Source: Bromus sterilis (taxonomy: Eukaryota > Streptophyta > Magnoliopsida > Poales > Poaceae). From it: 64,000 nt of DNA. The position numbers and the translations under genes are program-made. The notes beneath the pieces are model-generated. The model searched no databases. It was not told where the DNA came from and saw only the letters and a program-made list of their open reading frames with translations. The DNA is taken from positions 277,533,501 to 277,597,500 of the forward strand of contig OX465599.1 in NCBI GenBank assembly GCA_950022295.1. The letters are read 5' to 3'. Shown in pieces: positions 32,440 through 42,700 of this stretch; positions within the stretch are counted from its first letter, which is position 1; each line of letters begins with the position of its first letter.

Positions 32440-33455
32440 TGTCGGGGGATTGGTACTCAGGTAGGCTCACCCAAGCGAAAGCAACCTTTCAAGACACAAG
32501 GATGGACCGATTGGGCTGCAGCTGGGCCGAGCTGGGCAGGCGTACGGCCGATTGCTCCAAGGCAATCAGCCATACCGAATGCCAGCAGTCGGCCCAGGCG
32601 CAAGCGGTCCACCCTTTTCATCATCAAGACAATTATCCGATTGGCCCGCAGCTGAGCCGAGGTGGGTATCAGCACAGCCGATCGCCCAGAGCAATCGACC
32701 TTTCCCGGAACCACCAGTCGGCCCAGGCACAATCGGTACGACCTACTACCCCTGGGGAAGTTGACCCCGAGATCAGTCGCGGGTACAAGTACGAGGTCAT
32801 AAATGCGCAATCCCGAGAGATCGGGGTGGCAGAGAAGCAAAGTCACATCGAAGATCTGGCAGAGATGCGGTGTCGACCTCTCCGCCGATTCCGCGGACAG
32901 GATGACAAGACCGCACCTCCTAGATCCACTGTTCACCATCATGCCCTACGAGTCTACAGCATGGGCCGCCGCTCGTCGGGTCCGGATCACCCGGAGAGGA
33001 GCAGTCGGTGGGCCCCAGCCGATTAGAGGATGACAGCTGGGCCCAATCGGAAGTGAAGTTACCGATTTACCACGGGCTCATGCTATAAGAGCCCGGGGTA
33101 CCCCTCCTGCGTGGGGGACGATCCGCTCATTCGCCCCATTACTCACAAGTCACTCAGTTCATTCACTGCTTGTAGTTACTCCTCAGGGAAGCAGGAGAGA
33201 GCCTTGCCCACGGCGGCGCTCACCTTCCCCTCAGTAGATAGAGAAGCAGTTATTGTAGCTCGGTTCCATTGATATATAAGAGAGAAGCAGGAGTAGGGGT
33301 GTTATCTCTCCGGAGAGCCCCGAACCTGGGTACATCGTGGTGTCCGTCACCGTGTTTGTGCCCAACCCGATTCCGGCACCATCGACATCTTCTTCCTCGC
33401 GTCTTCCCCTTACTTTAGCCATCTCCATGGCATCTGCCGTCACATATCGACGACA
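32440..33455 (+). repeat. 3' LTR of Tat-lineage copy 1
   Basis: 1016 bp, same length as the 5' LTR, ends GACGACA, followed by TSD ATGGC. Confidence 0.95.
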
Positions 33456-33460
33456 ATGGC

Positions 33461-33888
33461 GGCGGAGATCGGGATTGCTTCTGGAGAAAAGGGGTCTTGG
33501 ATCAGGGTTTTCGCGTCGCGGGTAAAAATAAGGGCCAAGGGGGGCAGCCAGAGGGGCCACCAGGAGTCTAGGCGGCCTCCCGGCGCGGCCGCGCCCACTG
33601 GCCGCCTAGGCACCAGGTGGGGGCCCTCTGGACCCCCTTCGGGCGTAAGGAAGCTTCTGGAACGCTGATTTTTTATATATTTTTCCTGGAATTTTCTGAG
33701 CACTTTTAATAATGGGAAAACCTGAAATACAAAAACAGCAGAAAACAAAAACTTGCACTGGGATGCACTGAGTTAATAGGTTAGTCCAAATATGATCAAA
33801 AGTGTATGAAAGTGTATCAAAAGCATAGAAATATCACCCAAACACATGCATGGAGCAAGCAGAAATTATATACGTTTTGGACGTATCA
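33461..33888 (-). repeat. 5' LTR of the Athila/Sabrina-like element, distal part
   Basis: Resumes the LTR interrupted at 18911, aligning to 5021-5463. It has about 21 substitutions and several indels against its partner, including a deletion of about 12 bases near 33590 and two bases missing near 33870. It ends GTATCA, followed by TSD TAGCT. Confidence 0.9.
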
Positions 33889-36105
33889 TAGCTCCTACCC
33901 CCTAGTACGAGCGTGTACCTGTAAAAAAATCCTTTCGGCAAGGCTCACTCAAAGGAGCATCCGCTAGAATGCCGGATGGAGAGAGAGAGAGAGAGACTGG
34001 GTAGTCGCAGGAGCTACCGGGTGAAAAAAGGCAAGATTAAAATCGAGAGCCACATGGGCGCTACGACGCAGCTTTTCTAGGCTCCGGTACCGAGCAAGAG
34101 CCCAACTTTTTTTAAGGCCTCACTGTTTCAGAAACAGTAGCCGACCTGCAGCACAACCGTAATTCCAAAGGAGAGGATCTTTAAGAGGCAAAAGATACAC
34201 CTGCTATTGCTAGCTCCTACCCCCTAGTAGGAGCGTGTACCTTGTGAAAAGATCCTTTCGAAAAGGCTCACTGAAAGGAGCAACAGCTGGAGTGTTGGAC
34301 GGAGAGAGAGACACTGGGTGGTCGTAGGAGCTACCGAGTCAAAAAAGGAAAGATGATAATCGAGAGCCACATGGGTGCTACGACGCAGCTTTGCCAGCGC
34401 TCCGGTACGGAGCAAGAGCATGGATTTTGTAAGGCCTCACTGTTTCATAAACAGTAGCCCGCCTGCAGCACAGCCGTATTTGCACAGAGAGGATTTTGAA
34501 GAGAAAAAAGCTATACCTGCTATTGCTATCTCCTACCCCCTAGGAGGAGCGTGTACCTTGAGAAAAAGGTCCTTTCGGCAAGGCTCACTCAAAGGAGCAT
34601 CTGTTGGAACGTCGGATGGAGAGAGAGAGAGACTGGATGGTCGCAGGAGCTACCGAGTGAAAAAAAGCTAGATTAAAATCGAGAGCCACATGGGTGGTAA
34701 GATGCAGCTTTGCCAGCGCTCCGATAGCGCGTAAGAGCCCGAATTTGTTTAAGGCCTCGCTGTTTCAAAAATAGTAGCCGGCCTGCAGCACACCCGTAAT
34801 TCCACAGGAGAGGATATCGAAGAGGAAAAACCTACACCTGCTATCGCTAGCTCCTACCCCCTAGTAGGAGCGTGTACCTTGAGAAAAGATCCTTTCGAAA
34901 AGGCTCACTCAAGGGAGCAGCCGCTGGAACGCTAGACGGAGAGAGAGAGATTGGGTGGTCGCATGAGCTACCGAGTGAAAAAAAGTCAAGATTAAAATCG
35001 AGAACCATATGGGCGCTACGACGCAGCTTTGCCAGCGCTCCGGTACTGAGCAAGAGACCGGCTTAATTTAAGGCCTCGCTGTTTCAGAAACAGTAGCCGA
35101 CCTGCAACACACCCGTAATTCCACAGGAGAGGATCTTGAAGAGGAAAAAACTACTCCTGCTACTGCTAGCTCCTACCCCCTAGTAGGAGTGTGTACCTTG
35201 AGAAAAGATCCTTTCGGAAAGGCTCACTCAAAGGAGCAGCCGGTGGAATGCTGGACGGAGAGAGAGAGGTTGGATGGTCGTAGGAGCTACCGAGTGAAAA
35301 AAAAGGCAAGATTAAAATCAAGAGCCACATGGGCGCTACGATGTAGCTTTGCCAGCACTCTGGTACCGAGCAAGAGCCCGGCTTTGTTTAAGGTCTCACT
35401 GTTTCAGAAACAGTAGCCGGCCTGCAGCACAACCGTAATTTCCTAGGAGAGGATTTTGAAGAGAGAAAAAGCTACACTTGCTACTGCTAGCTTCTACTCC
35501 TTAGTAGGAACGTGTACCTTGAGAAAAGATCCTTTTAAAAAGGCTCACTCAAAGGAGCATCCGCTGGAACGCTGGATGAAGAGAGAAAGACTGGGTGGTC
35601 GCAGGAGCTACCGAGTGAAAAAGGGCAAGACTAAAATCGAAAGCCATATGGGCGCTAAAACGCAGCTTTGCGAGCCCTCCGATACCGAGCAAGAGCCCGG
35701 CTTTGTTTAAGCCTTTATGGTCTCACTATTTTAGAAATAGTAGCCGGCCTGCAGCACAACCATAATTGCATATAAAAGGATTTTGAAGAGAAAAAAGCAT
35801 CCGTTATTACTCCTACCTCTAATAGAAGCGTGTAATTTAAAAAAAAGATCCTTTCGGCAAGGCTGGTACGAGCCCAAATAAAGACATCAGAAAAGGCTAT
35901 CTTCAAACGAGCAGCCGCTGAAAGCTGGACGGAGAGAGAGACGGACAGAAACCGAGTGAAAAAAGGCAGAGGGGAAATTAAAATCGAGAGCTCGGCAGGC
36001 AGGCACATGGACGCTACGACTAAGCTTTGGTAGCGAGCAAGAAGAGAGAGCCTGGCTTTGTTTGTTTAAGTCCTTACTGTTTCAGAAACAGTAGCCGGCC
36101 TGCAG
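33889..36105. repeat. ~320-bp tandem repeat array, right part (about 7 units)
   Basis: The GCTCCTACCCCCTAGTAGGAGC landmark or variants recur near 33891, 34210, 34530, 34850, 35170 and 35490, with a decayed copy at 35810. The spacing is 312-325 bases. Each unit carries a GCTCCTAC/GTAGGAGC inverted repeat with a 6-base loop, CCTTTCGGAAAGG, a GAGAGA run, a CCACATGGGCGCTACGA segment and CTGTTTCAGAAACAG. The last unit (35810-36105) is rearranged. No stable ORF; family not recognised. Confidence 0.88.
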
Positions 36106-36405
36106 CTACATGTGTTTTAAATTGCTTTTTCCGCTGTCCCTTTTGCCTGCCTGGTACCAGCACCAGCCCTAGTATATTTTCCTACACAGAAACTTAGAGG
36201 TGTGCACATGCTGCGCGCACACTGCCCCATCACCACCATACACCGTCACACGCGGAGGAGAGCCCGGCTCCGCTCCACTCCGGCCCGGTCTCCCACCTTC
36301 ACCTCCGGTTTAAACGGCCGGCATCTCCATCCAGTTACCACCAACTGTTCATACTCACCGCACATGAAAAGTTCCCGTCTAAAGGTTATCATTGTGCATG
36401 CTCGG
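36106..36405. other. Unique sequence, no feature seen
   Basis: Low-copy-looking DNA between the tandem array and the first MITE. Short frames only, none convincing. Confidence 0.4.
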
Positions 36406-36408
36406 TTA

Positions 36409-36689
36409 GGCTCCCCCAATGCATTGTTTCTTAGCACAATATCATAGGAGCAATTAAAACTTAAGATACAACCCCTACAATGCATTGTTTCTTAGAACTT
36501 ATACCTTATTTAATGATTTTTAGCTCCATGCATAAATGTGATTGGTCTAACCATGCTTTTGCATATGGCCACGTGTAAGGGTTGTATCTTAGCTAAGATA
36601 CAACCTCCCTCTCTTTCTTCATTAAATAGTATGCCACATAAGCAAAATGCCTATGATTACGTGCTAAGATACAAGCATTGAGAGTGCCC
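36409..36689. mobile_element. Tourist-like (Harbinger) MITE A
   Basis: 281 bp with imperfect terminal inverted repeats (GGCTCCCCCAATGCATTG at the left against the inverted right end GGGCACTCTCAATGCTTG, both then reading TCTTAGCAC), flanked by TTA at 36406-36408 and 36690-36692. An internal GTATCTTAGCTAAGATAC palindrome near 36585. Non-coding. Confidence 0.75.
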
Positions 36690-36692
36690 TTA

Positions 36693-36975
36693 GGCTGGTC
36701 ACAACGGGGAGTAACTTAAACTAGTAACATACACGGATTTCGAGTCTATGTTACTACCTCCACAATGGGTAGTAACATATATGTAGTGTCATATAAGACT
36801 TTATTTATTAGATTTTAGACTCATATTGTCTTGGTGTATGTGATGTTACTCAAAGAGCTAGTAACTAGCTAAGTTACTACAACCATCTCTCTTCTCATTA
36901 ACTCATTGCCACATAAGCAAAAATGCTGAGTTGGACTCTATGTTACTGCTAAGTTACTCCCCATTGAGGCCAGTC
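36693..36975. mobile_element. Tourist-like (Harbinger) MITE B
   Basis: 283 bp. Ends GGCTGGTCACAACGGGGAGTAAC-like and its inverted partner (GGGGAGTAAC shared exactly). TSD TTA at 36690-36692 and 36976-36978; the left TTA is shared with MITE A. Non-coding. Confidence 0.8.
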
Positions 36976-36978
36976 TTA

Positions 36979-37321
36979 GCTCTTCTTTTTCATCAAAATC
37001 AGAGGTCCACATGGCACCGTGATTAAACCCTCAGCCTTCCGTTCAAACTTTTTACACTAAAATAACAATGGGGTAATTACAACGATATTTCTTCACGTAC
37101 GACCATTTGCGTACGATGTCCATACGACAAACAAATCCTGACTCTTGCGGCACTTGCCTTTGTTTTCTTCGTGCTTCCAAATTCTTTTTAAGATGCTTCG
37201 TGCTTCCAATTGATACCGGCTCAATCTTTCAGCAAATGAAACAACTTTGAAAGCAACAATCTAAATCTTCCTCGATCTTAACACGATAGATGATAAAATT
37301 TTTGTTGTTTGCTTACGGTCA
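36979..37321. other. Spacer, no gene seen
   Basis: AT-rich intergenic sequence with no frame or repeat I can support. Confidence 0.4.
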
Positions 37322-38748
37322 TAAGAGCATCTCTAACAGGAGCAGGTGTGCGCCGCACGCTTTTATTTTTTTAGCGCGCCGACAACAATATTTGCTTTAT
37401 CGGATGCCCCATATTTAAGCACGTTCCAACGAGCGTTCAAAAATACAGCGCGCACACACAAATATATTATCAAATACGATCAAATATTTGACAAAGACGA
37501 GATTCAAACACGCATAAACCTACAACATTTTATTTTAAAAACATAAAAAAGAAAACTATTCGTCGTCGTCGTTGGAGACATCGTCTTCGGTGTTGGAGAT
37601 GTCCTCCTCTAACGCACTCCAGCGAGGGTCGCCGGCGGGCCAGTTGGCGTTGCCTCTCGCCAGTTCCGCCTCCGCCGTCGCCTTCATTACCGATGTTCTT
37701 CGCTCCATTCATGGCGCTCTGGCCGCCACTCCGCGCGCTCGGCCTCCCGCGTCTTCCAGTGCTCTTCCTCTTTCACTGCTTCACGAGGATGACTGGCGTA
37801 CCACGCTTCAACGGCGCGCTGGCACCGCTCCGCTACGAGGCGGTGAATCGCACGACGGTGGTGGAGGCCGCTGTTCTCGGCGGTGACGAGGCGTGGCGCC
37901 GGCGCCCGGCAGCCGCCTCCCGCGCGTTCCGGCAGTCGCCGAAGTTCATCTGGGCGCGCAGACGGCTAAGCCTCAATGCGGTATAATTTTTTTACAGCGT
38001 CAAAATAGTCTTTTTACGTGCGGGGATGGCGAAGAGGTTTTTCAGATGTGCTAAACTTTAGCGCGCGAAAGTATAGGTTTTCCAAGCGTGCAATTTTACC
38101 GCGCTGCAAATAACTTTTTGCTTAGATCCATATCAAAATAAGATAGTCTACTCTGCGTCCTCCTCGGTGGTGTAGTCCGACAACGTATACGCGTCGAGCC
38201 ACCGAGGGTCTTCTTCGTCCTAGGTCGACCCCAGGTTATCGAGTTGGGCTTCGGCCAGGGGCTTCCGCGCCCGCTTGTCCTCCCGACGCCCGACTTGCAC
38301 CGTCCTTCTCTGCGCCCAGAAGGTGGTCTCGGCGGCGACATATTGTGGGTAGCGCCCGTCGTTGGTTAGTCACAGGGGAGGCGCGATATCCTGCGCCTGC
38401 TGGCGCGTCCGCACATCAGGGAAGTTCATCTACGAACGAGGCCGCCCACACCGCCTCACCGCTAGGTCGTACGCGCGGACGGTCTCGGTCGCCATCTTTT
38501 TGTCCACAACATGATGCTCGCGGAGAAGGCGTCCGCTGTAGCGTCGGCGTCGGCGGACAAGGTGAAGGCGAAGCCGGCCAACACTCGGTCTCTTCGTTTT
38601 CTTCTCTTCCTGCTTGGGATATAGGAGTAGTATTTTTTTGGGCGGTGTCGAATGTCCCGAGCCCGGGGCTTGTATCTCCGGAGCGTATCTTCACGTAATA
38701 CATGCTAGAGGGGCGGAGACGGACGTCGCGGTAACCCGAGATGCTCTA
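37322..38748 (-). pseudogene. Decayed coding remnants, possibly inside a degenerate DNA transposon
   Basis: Two minus-strand stretches look like former protein: about 37705-37850 (a charged helical segment with RAVEAWYASHPREAVKEEEH) and about 38150-38345 (YPQYVAAETTFWAQRRTVQV, an internal TAG, and an acidic end closing at TAG). The frames between them are interrupted. The block is bracketed by inverted AGAGCATCTC (37324) and GAGATGCTCT (38739), which could be terminal repeats, but I find no matching target duplication. I do not recognise the protein. Confidence 0.35.
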
Positions 38749-39518
38749 GGGGCGCGACGGCATGGCGAGCGGGAGGAGAGAAGGCGCGGCATTTTATATG
38801 AGCCATAGTCATCAAGGCTGACCCCGGCACAGAAAAGAAATGAGCCATCGTCATCAAGGCTACGACTATGATATAAGTTACCATGGATTATGCCAGGTCT
38901 AAGCTTACGTTTTGATCTTGAATTTCAGGTGGACTCAACTTGCAAGCTGGAATCAAGCGTGCGCTGTCTTCAGTAACAGACCCACGGCGGATCGTCGTAC
39001 AGCCATCGGATGAAAAACGTCGTATGTATAGCACGACTGTAATTACAATGAACAAATTTAGTTGGCACTGCAAGAACGGATAATACAGGCAATAAAACGA
39101 CACGAAAAAAAACTGAGAAATCTTTTTCGTATTGTACTATCTTTTCTCGTCTACGTCAGAGTTCAGAACAATCAATGTGGCTAGCGGGAAACAAAAAAAA
39201 ACACCAAAGTTTACAAGGAAAGGATGCATAGCGAAACACATTGGGCAAAATTTACAAGGGGAGGAGGAGCAAAATGCATGAAAGGTGGCGGGCTTCTCCT
39301 AACGAGAACCACAAAAAATTCAGACTACACCATGCTATCATCCTCTCACAATTTGTTTCTCTACGATTTCCAGATCTCTTGTTCATTCCAAATCCAAACT
39401 ACTTAATCTCCCTCGATCTTTTTTGTTCCCTTTTCTTCGACAAAGGAAATACTACCTGTTCCCTAATAATGGAGGCTACTTACTCTACCCCTACACCTAG
39501 GTCTCAGTCAAAACGAGG
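38749..39518. other. Region 3' of the kinase-regulator gene
   Basis: No further gene seen. A direct repeat ATGAGCCAT(A/C)GTCATCAAGGCT occurs at about 38798 and 38840. It should contain the 3' UTR of the minus-strand gene ending at 39519; I could not place a poly(A) signal with confidence. Confidence 0.4.
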
Positions 39519-40790
39519 TCAATTGCATCTGCTGGTGCCCAGATCTCTGCCACCGCCGGCGGCGGCGGGATGGGTTGTCCTCCGGCCAAGCGACGACCGC
39601 AGCCGCGCAGCCGCGTCCTTGGCCGCCGTCTCTTTCTTGTCCTTGAAGAACCCGAACGACGGCCGCGAGCAGACGGGCACGTTGAGCACCACTGGCGTCG
39701 AGTAGGACCGGTCCATCACGCGCGACCGGGACCGGAGGCTGGAGTGCACGCTGCCGGCGGGGGAGCTGGAACTGCGCTCCAGCCCCTGGAACACGATCTT
39801 GCCGGAGGAGTTCATGCGCGGCGAGTCCACCGAGGCCACCGATGGCGGCGGCGGGGTAGCCGGGCGGCGACGGGCCGGGCTGTGGGCGGCGCGGGGCGGA
39901 GCAGAGGCAGGCGGGTGGCATTGGCGCTGGGGTGGGGCGGAGGCAGGCGGGTGGCCATTGCGCTGGGGCTGGGAGCGGACGAGTCGGATGCGTGGCTTCG
40001 GGGTGAGGTCCACCGAGTCGAGGGAGTGGCGGGGGAAGTCCTCGTGGTCGTGGGCGGAGGACGACGACGTGGAGGACATGGAGAAGCGGGAGGAGGCGAG
40101 GGAGAGGGACGCCTCCGAGTCGGAGCTGTCGCGGAGGAGCGGCGCCGCGGAGAGGTCCGACGCGCGCCCGCCGTTCCGCTGGAGGAGCAGCAGCTTAAGG
40201 GACCTGGCCGCCGACGAGTTGGAGGCCCTAGAGGGAGTCGCCGGCACCATGGAAGGAGACTGCGAAGGGGATGGCGACGCAGACGGCTTCTGCGGGGTCT
40301 GGACCTTGCGGAGCCTGAGCAGCTCCCGCCAGCGGCTGGAGCACGTCGGCGCCTTGGGGGAGAACACGTACGGGTCGAACGCGTCGGCCACCGAAGGACG
40401 GTGGGTTTTCACCAGCTCAGGCGTGGACGGGATCTCCGCCGGTGCCTCCGCCGGCGCATCCCGCCGCTCCCGCTCGGCCTCCGGCGCAGCAGACGAAGCA
40501 GCAGGCTGCGGCCGGAGAGGCAGCAGCTTGCCGTCCGCGAACAGCTCGTCGGCGGGGAGCATGGTGGCCGACCCGCCGAAACTGAACTCGAAGTCGATGA
40601 ACTCCTTGGAAGACGCGGTGGCGGCGGCGGCGGGCTGGTCCGCTGCCTTGCAGGTCTCCAGCGACAGCTTCTGGCCGTGACCGTGATCCGCCGACTCGCG
40701 GCTAAACGAGAGGCGCGGGCCGAGCCAGGCGTAGGAGACGGCGGCGGGGGCCGCGGCGGGAATGCTGCTGGCGGCGACGGCGGAGGCCAT
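39519..40790 (-). CDS. BKI1/MAKR-like membrane-associated kinase regulator (423 aa, intronless)
   Basis: The only convincing host gene. Start chosen at ATG 40788-40790 (good context: G at -3, G at +4); an upstream in-frame GTG extends the frame by 23 codons but is unlikely as a start. One uninterrupted GC-rich exon. Visible motifs: EFIDFEFSFGG (63-73), LPADELFADGKLLPL (78-92), SSRWRELLRLRKVQ (151-164), SLKLLLLQRN (197-206), Ser/Pro-rich middle, GKIVFQGLERSSSSP (330-344), DRSYSTPVVLNVPVC (360-374) and a basic tail. The ELF-DGKLLPL and GLERSSSSP...RSYS...VLNVPVC blocks are what I recognise from plant MAKR/BKI1 proteins, which sit at the plasma membrane and inhibit or scaffold receptor kinases, BKI1 acting on the brassinosteroid receptor BRI1. 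A DUF1645-type protein is the main alternative. No signal peptide or membrane segment seen. Probably functional. Confidence 0.8.
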   Translation of the reverse strand: MASAVAASSIPAAAPAAVSYAWLGPRLSFSRESADHGHGQKLSLETCKAADQPAAAATASSKEFIDFEFSFGGSATMLPADELFADGKLLPLRPQPAASSAAPEAERERRDAPAEAPAEIPSTPELVKTHRPSVADAFDPYVFSPKAPTCSSRWRELLRLRKVQTPQKPSASPSPSQSPSMVPATPSRASNSSAARSLKLLLLQRNGGRASDLSAAPLLRDSSDSEASLSLASSRFSMSSTSSSSAHDHEDFPRHSLDSVDLTPKPRIRLVRSQPQRNGHPPASAPPQRQCHPPASAPPRAAHSPARRRPATPPPPSVASVDSPRMNSSGKIVFQGLERSSSSPAGSVHSSLRSRSRVMDRSYSTPVVLNVPVCSRPSFGFFKDKKETAAKDAAARLRSSLGRRTTHPAAAGGGRDLGTSRCN

Positions 40791-40945
40791 GGCGTGCGGT
40801 GAGGCGCATCCAAGTCCGGCAGGGCCCGGCGGAGGCGGAGCGAGCGGTACACTGGTCACTGTACTTGGTTGTTGCGGCTGCGCGAGTGTGGAGTGGAGTG
40901 GAGTGAGAAAGGGCGAGACAGGGACGTGTGGGTAAAGGCGAGCGC

Positions 40946-40953
40946 ATATATAA
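40946..40953 (-). promoter_or_regulatory. TATA box of the kinase-regulator gene
   Basis: TTATATAT on the minus strand in otherwise GC-rich sequence, about 155 bases upstream of the ATG at 40790; position and context suit a core promoter with a short 5' UTR. Confidence 0.65.
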
Positions 40954-40959
40954 CCCGGC

Positions 40960-42147
40960 GCGGTAATTTTCCTGACAGGTAGGCACCGGTGCGCTGCGAG
41001 ACAGCCATTTCAGGGGCCTCCCTCTCGCCTCTGCGGGTGGAGACGTGGAGTTAATCCGCGGTTAATATTTTTGACAGTAGGTAGGTAGCGATGCTCGAAT
41101 AGTACTACACACAAAACCTAAACCGTTCTCTCTCGCAATCTTTGTGTCTGATGAATCTGATTCAGAAAATCGGTGTTGTTTTTGTCTGCGTTAACAAGCA
41201 AGCGGCGAGACAGACACGCTGCATCTGCTGGCATGTGGCAGCAGCAGTAATAATAATAGTGTACGTAACGTTGCGTTTTGATCACGCTGCGACAAGGAAG
41301 ATCTGCTCGCGCAAGTGCTTGACTGGTTTGTGATTTCGACCAACTACACAACAAACCCGAGCCACAGTGCAAAGGATGATAGCTTCATCCGAGCTTAGAG
41401 CATTTCCATTAGATTATGTATTTTACATCATTAAATAATGGTATGAGTAAAATGCGTGTCTTTTTGTCCGTAAGCTTTTTAGATGTTCAAACTTCTTTAA
41501 ATATTGCACGGACATCTCGTGCATAAACATCTTTTACCATAAAAAAATTGTTTTTGAAAAAACCTATTTTATTTATTTTATTTTTGCCCAGGTTTTGATG
41601 AGCCTGAACACCTTTTTGAGTATGCAAAAGTTCTAGCACAATACAACAAATATAGAGATAAAACCAGTACGCTAGATTACCATGCAATTTCCACCATTCA
41701 TCCATGACAACTTTTTAAAGATTATTGTATGTATCGGCTTCTATGTTGTCATGATACATTTTCATGAAGCATCTGATACGGTCATTCCTTTTAAACGATC
41801 GAATATGTATTCCCACGAGGTCATAGAAGTTGATGTTCAAATCCTAACCACGTTCATTCTCTTGTGCATGATGACATAAGCAATCGTGATGTACCAAAGG
41901 TTCGCATCCTAGAATCTACTCGATCCTCACATAATAGCAAAGATTGGAAAATCCCCAAAACCCTGGAGGCCACTCAAGCATTGAGGAAATAAAATTCCTT
42001 CTTACCTTGGAGGATTGAGATTGTCTTTACAAAAGTATACCATTTCAGATTGATCGCATCCATAAGGTAGTACCCATAATTGTATGTGCGCCTATTTGCT
42101 TCAAAGGTCATTGTTAGAGGGCTAACTTTGAAAAAATTGGTGATCGG
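40960..42147. other. Upstream region of the kinase-regulator gene, no gene seen
   Basis: Presumed promoter and intergenic DNA. Short frames only. From about 41380 the sequence becomes AT-rich and may include unrecognised repeat remnants. Confidence 0.4.
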
Positions 42148-42700
42148 TTGTTTTACCAAAGAAATCGAGATCTCTCGATTGTAGGCTATGCAGATGTTGG
42201 GTACCTGTCGGATCCACACACTTCCATATCTCAAACTGCGTATGTATTCTTTTGTGGTGGAATTGCAGTTTTCTGGAAATCGTCTAAGCAAAATCGAGTA
42301 TCAACTTCGACGAACCACTCAAAAATCATAGCATTATATGAAGCTTCACGAGAATGTGGGTGGCTTCGTCGGATGTTCGACCACATCTAGGTGACATGTG
42401 TTCTGAACATCATCCAAAACCTCACTATTATCTATGAATATAATCCTGTTTCGGTTGCACAATTTCAGACGGGTTATGTGAAGAGCAATCTCACAAAGTA
42501 TATCAATCTCAGGTTTTTCTATGCACATGAATTGCAAAAGTTGAATGAAGTAAACCTTGCGTACTAAGTCGTGAACATTTTTTGCTGATTTATTCACCAA
42601 GTCATTATCGTCGCCATGCTTTAAGAGATGTGTGCGTGGAACCAGTATGATGATACTTAGAAAGATGTCACGTTCAGGGGGAGAAACTTCATAAAGTCAT
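42148..42700 (+). pseudogene. Copia retrotransposon relic: RNase H and pol C-terminus
   Basis: Encodes a segment with GYADVGYLSDPHTS, SKQNRVSTSTNHSKIIAL and EASRECGWLRRM, the Copia RNase H region, to a stop at 42388-42390. After the stop, YVKSNLTKYINLRFFYAHEL and TKSLSSPCFKRCVRG segments match the usual end of Copia Pol. A purine run (CAGGGGGAGAAAC near 42675) follows, like a polypurine tract. Stops and frameshifts are frequent and no RT or integrase is found upstream; an old fragment. Confidence 0.7.

Larger units (their letters stand above)
18912..33455 (+). mobile_element. Tat-lineage Ty3/gypsy retrotransposon, copy 1 (14,544 bp)
   Basis: Two 1016-bp LTRs (18912-19927 and 32440-33455) starting TGTCG and ending GACGACA, with TSD ATGGC (18907-18911 and 33456-33460). 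The PBS at 19930-19947 matches plant tRNA-Lys. Order: gag-protease, RT, two RNase H domains, integrase (+), then an antisense multi-exon gene (-), then PPT and 3' LTR. Two RNase H domains and an extra gene with a PF04195-like domain match the Tat lineage (relatives RIRE2, Grande). By hand the LTRs differ at roughly 30-35 of 1016 positions. All genes carry inactivating changes, so it is non-autonomous now. Confidence 0.93.
4006..33888 (-). mobile_element. Athila/Sabrina-like LTR retrotransposon without pol, with two nested insertions
   Basis: Bounded by LTRs starting TGATGTC and ending GTATCA on the plus strand and by a 5-bp TSD, TAGCT (4001-4005 and 33889-33893). The strand is set by the PBS: the reverse complement at 17869-17886 matches the 3' end of plant tRNA-Asp with one mismatch. 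A purine tract abuts the other LTR at 5464-5474. Without the nested CACTA (10430-17622) and Tat-lineage element (18912-33455) the element is about 8.1 kb. It keeps a degenerate gag and a second ORF, but I see no protease, RT or integrase, so it is non-autonomous. A tRNA-Asp primer is typical of the Athila lineage; the Sabrina-like label is from memory. Confidence 0.85.

Noticed and set aside
34375..35710. Repeated short ORFs in the ~320-bp array as a gene family
   Set aside because: Frames begin and end at different places in each unit and are broken by small indels, so coding constraint is not supported.
39570..40802. Long plus-strand open frames (410 and 293 codons) over the kinase-regulator gene
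   Set aside because: They are antisense shadows of a GC-rich exon; products are Arg/Gly-rich low complexity, while the minus-strand frame has recognisable conserved motifs and promoter signals.
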